Shown piece by piece: positions 63,066 through 64,000 of a stretch of 64,000 bases of DNA; within the stretch, counting starts at the first letter, position 1, and the number at the start of each line of letters is the position of its first letter. The notes under the pieces are model-generated. The model did not search any database. It had not been told where the DNA came from and saw nothing but the letters and a program-made list of their open reading frames with translations. Where the stretch lies: positions 186,001 to 250,000 of the forward strand of contig JAHLKX010000005.1 in assembly GCA_020444515.1 (NCBI GenBank), given 5' to 3'. This stretch comes from Bacteroidota bacterium. GTDB taxonomy: Bacteria; Bacteroidota; Bacteroidia; Bacteroidales; JAADJA01. A program made the position numbers and the translations under genes.

Positions 63066-64000
63066 TTATCCATCCTTTTCCGTTGATATTTCGGATGCTT
63101 CGGTGGTTTTGTTTCCATCCACCACGACAAATTTCTTTATCCTGTTTGATTCAATTTCAAATTCAAAGTCAATTTCCCTCCCGGCTTTTTGCCCATGTTT
63201 TACGATCGCTGAACTGATAAACCGAATGTTACTATCAGTCAAATGATCAGTTAGTTTGGTGAACTCCATTTTATACTCGGATCGGATAAACAAATAAAAC
63301 GGTGCAATAAAATCCTGGAAAAAGATCCATAGTTTGCGATGGAGCAGATGAATGGGATAAGCATCATTTACCTGAAGGCCCTTATAAAACCCACCCGGAA
63401 CTTTATAGGCTCCCAGGTAAAATTTGAATAACAGTGATTTCCGGTCACCTTCGAAGTGGGTAAAATAATGAATGTTCCCTTCGTTTTTGAATGAAGCAAC
63501 CGATCCTGTAGCCTCATCTTTTAAAAAACTATGATTATATATATCGGTATGAACCTGCCAGGTTTCTGTATGTACAGCACCCCTGTCATCTTTCACCTTA
63601 AATTGTAACTCCTGACCTGGAATAAAATGAAATGCTTTATAAAGTGAGTTGTTCTTTTCGATGTTCGATATGATATCCCCTTTTTGGGGTTTGGCATATG
63701 ACTTAAATTCAAATTCCGTTTCCCGATGAAGGATATAATGGCTGATGGGATGATTCAGTGTTTTAGATCCGATAAAAGGTGTTGATTGTATCTGGAAATG
63801 GAGATGGGGTTCCGGTGATCGGCCGGAATTACCACAATAGGCCAGAATATCCCCGCGCCTGACTGAATCTCCTTTGCTTACTTTGAATGATCCGGGTTTA
63901 AGGTGGCACAATTTCATATACAGCTTTTCGCTGTGTTTGACAATAACGGTGTTGCCCCAGTTGTACTCCAGGTTCATGTCGCCCACATCGTTGTCTTCAA
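63066..64000 (-). CDS. M23 family metallopeptidase, 5' end beyond window
   Basis: The right edge cuts the gene; the track's start (GTG at 63984-63986) is not the true one because the frame stays open to the edge. The LytM domain is near the cut: YNWGNTVIVKHSEKLYMKLCHLKPG, VRRGDILAYCGNSGRSPEPHLHFQI with the HLHF zinc/catalytic motif. The first metal ligands lie beyond the window. The C-terminal about 200 residues (from RETEFEFKSYAKPQKGD) are beta-rich and of unknown type. Peptidoglycan hydrolase-type or regulatory protein in the envelope. Upstream in the same transcript as the barrel and TPR genes. Confidence 0.82.
   Translation of the reverse strand, partial: EDNDVGDMNLEYNWGNTVIVKHSEKLYMKLCHLKPGSFKVSKGDSVRRGDILAYCGNSGRSPEPHLHFQIQSTPFIGSKTLNHPISHYILHRETEFEFKSYAKPQKGDIISNIEKNNSLYKAFHFIPGQELQFKVKDDRGAVHTETWQVHTDIYNHSFLKDEATGSVASFKNEGNIHYFTHFEGDRKSLLFKFYLGAYKVPGGFYKGLQVNDAYPIHLLHRKLWIFFQDFIAPFYLFIRSEYKMEFTKLTDHLTDSNIRFISSAIVKHGQKAGREIDFEFEIESNRIKKFVVVDGNKTTEASEISTEKDG

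Overview
The window comes from a member of the Bacteroidota. It is moderately AT-rich, its intergenic regions repeatedly carry the Bacteroidota-type promoter (TTTG / TAnnTTTG), and it encodes type IX secretion (T9SS) cargo with C-terminal sorting domains plus a PorZ-like T9SS component. Other typical traits are split atpDC genes, long IspG and LspA forms, and a type-2 IleRS. It looks like chromosomal core with little accessory DNA; I saw no phage, insertion sequence, CRISPR array or rRNA operon. The TCA-cycle 2-oxoglutarate dehydrogenase together with a flavodiiron protein suggests an organism that meets oxygen at varying levels (inference).

Layout. 1-2.5 kb: 3' part of coaX (minus), tRNA-Phe, two lipoproteins and a 55-aa small protein with its own promoter and terminator. 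2.5-9 kb (minus): atpD-atpC, and ileS - DksA-like - lspA. 9-15.6 kb (minus): a 1161-aa T9SS cargo protein, a YhcC-type radical SAM enzyme, a POT peptide transporter. 15.7-18.5 kb (plus): ECF sigma factor, putative anti-sigma, three DUF4252-like exported proteins, terminator. 18.5-25.4 kb: MFS transporter, MacB-type permease, membrane protein, upp, and a FemAB/GNAT-like - deacetylase-like - gamma-carbonic-anhydrase-like run. 25.8-26.4 kb: a MazEF-type toxin-antitoxin pair. 26.7-32.5 kb (minus): odhA-odhB-nadB. 32.6-39 kb: secreted nuclease-like T9SS cargo, topoisomerase IV/gyrase A, flavodiiron protein, lipoprotein. 39-42.7 kb (minus): ruvB - TMTC-like glycosyltransferase - queG. 42.7-47.7 kb (plus): universal stress protein, SPOR protein, SixA-like phosphatase, ppk1, ppx. 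47.7-49.5 kb (minus): a zinc-ribbon-like protein and an interrupted thioredoxin-PKD-T9SS gene. 49.6-51.3 kb: lipA-lipB. 51.3-58.7 kb (minus): recO, porZ-like, ispG, S9 peptidase. 59-64 kb: ATP-grasp and hexapeptide acyltransferase pair, then TPR, TPR/barrel and M23 genes.

Most notable observation. At 48249-49544 the ORF track shows two separate minus-strand ORFs, but they lie in the same frame and are separated by one TGA codon. Reading through it gives a complete secreted protein: signal peptide, thioredoxin fold, PKD domain, T9SS tail. The TGA sits at the first position of the thioredoxin CxxC motif (U-S-F-C-I-S-Y-A-P against C-G-P-C-K-M-I-A-P), and a stem-loop starts right after it. This is what a UxxC selenoprotein would look like. 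TGA is a normal stop elsewhere in the window (sigma factor, upp). Sec machinery genes are not in the window, so a nonsense mutation remains the alternative.

Functional links. LipA and LipB make the lipoyl cofactor required by the OdhB E2 subunit. PorZ belongs to the T9SS surface-attachment machinery, which would export the three cargo proteins. LspA would process the lipoproteins. The polysaccharide-type enzymes (deacetylase-like, ATP-grasp, hexapeptide transferases, TMTC-like) suggest cell-envelope glycan work.
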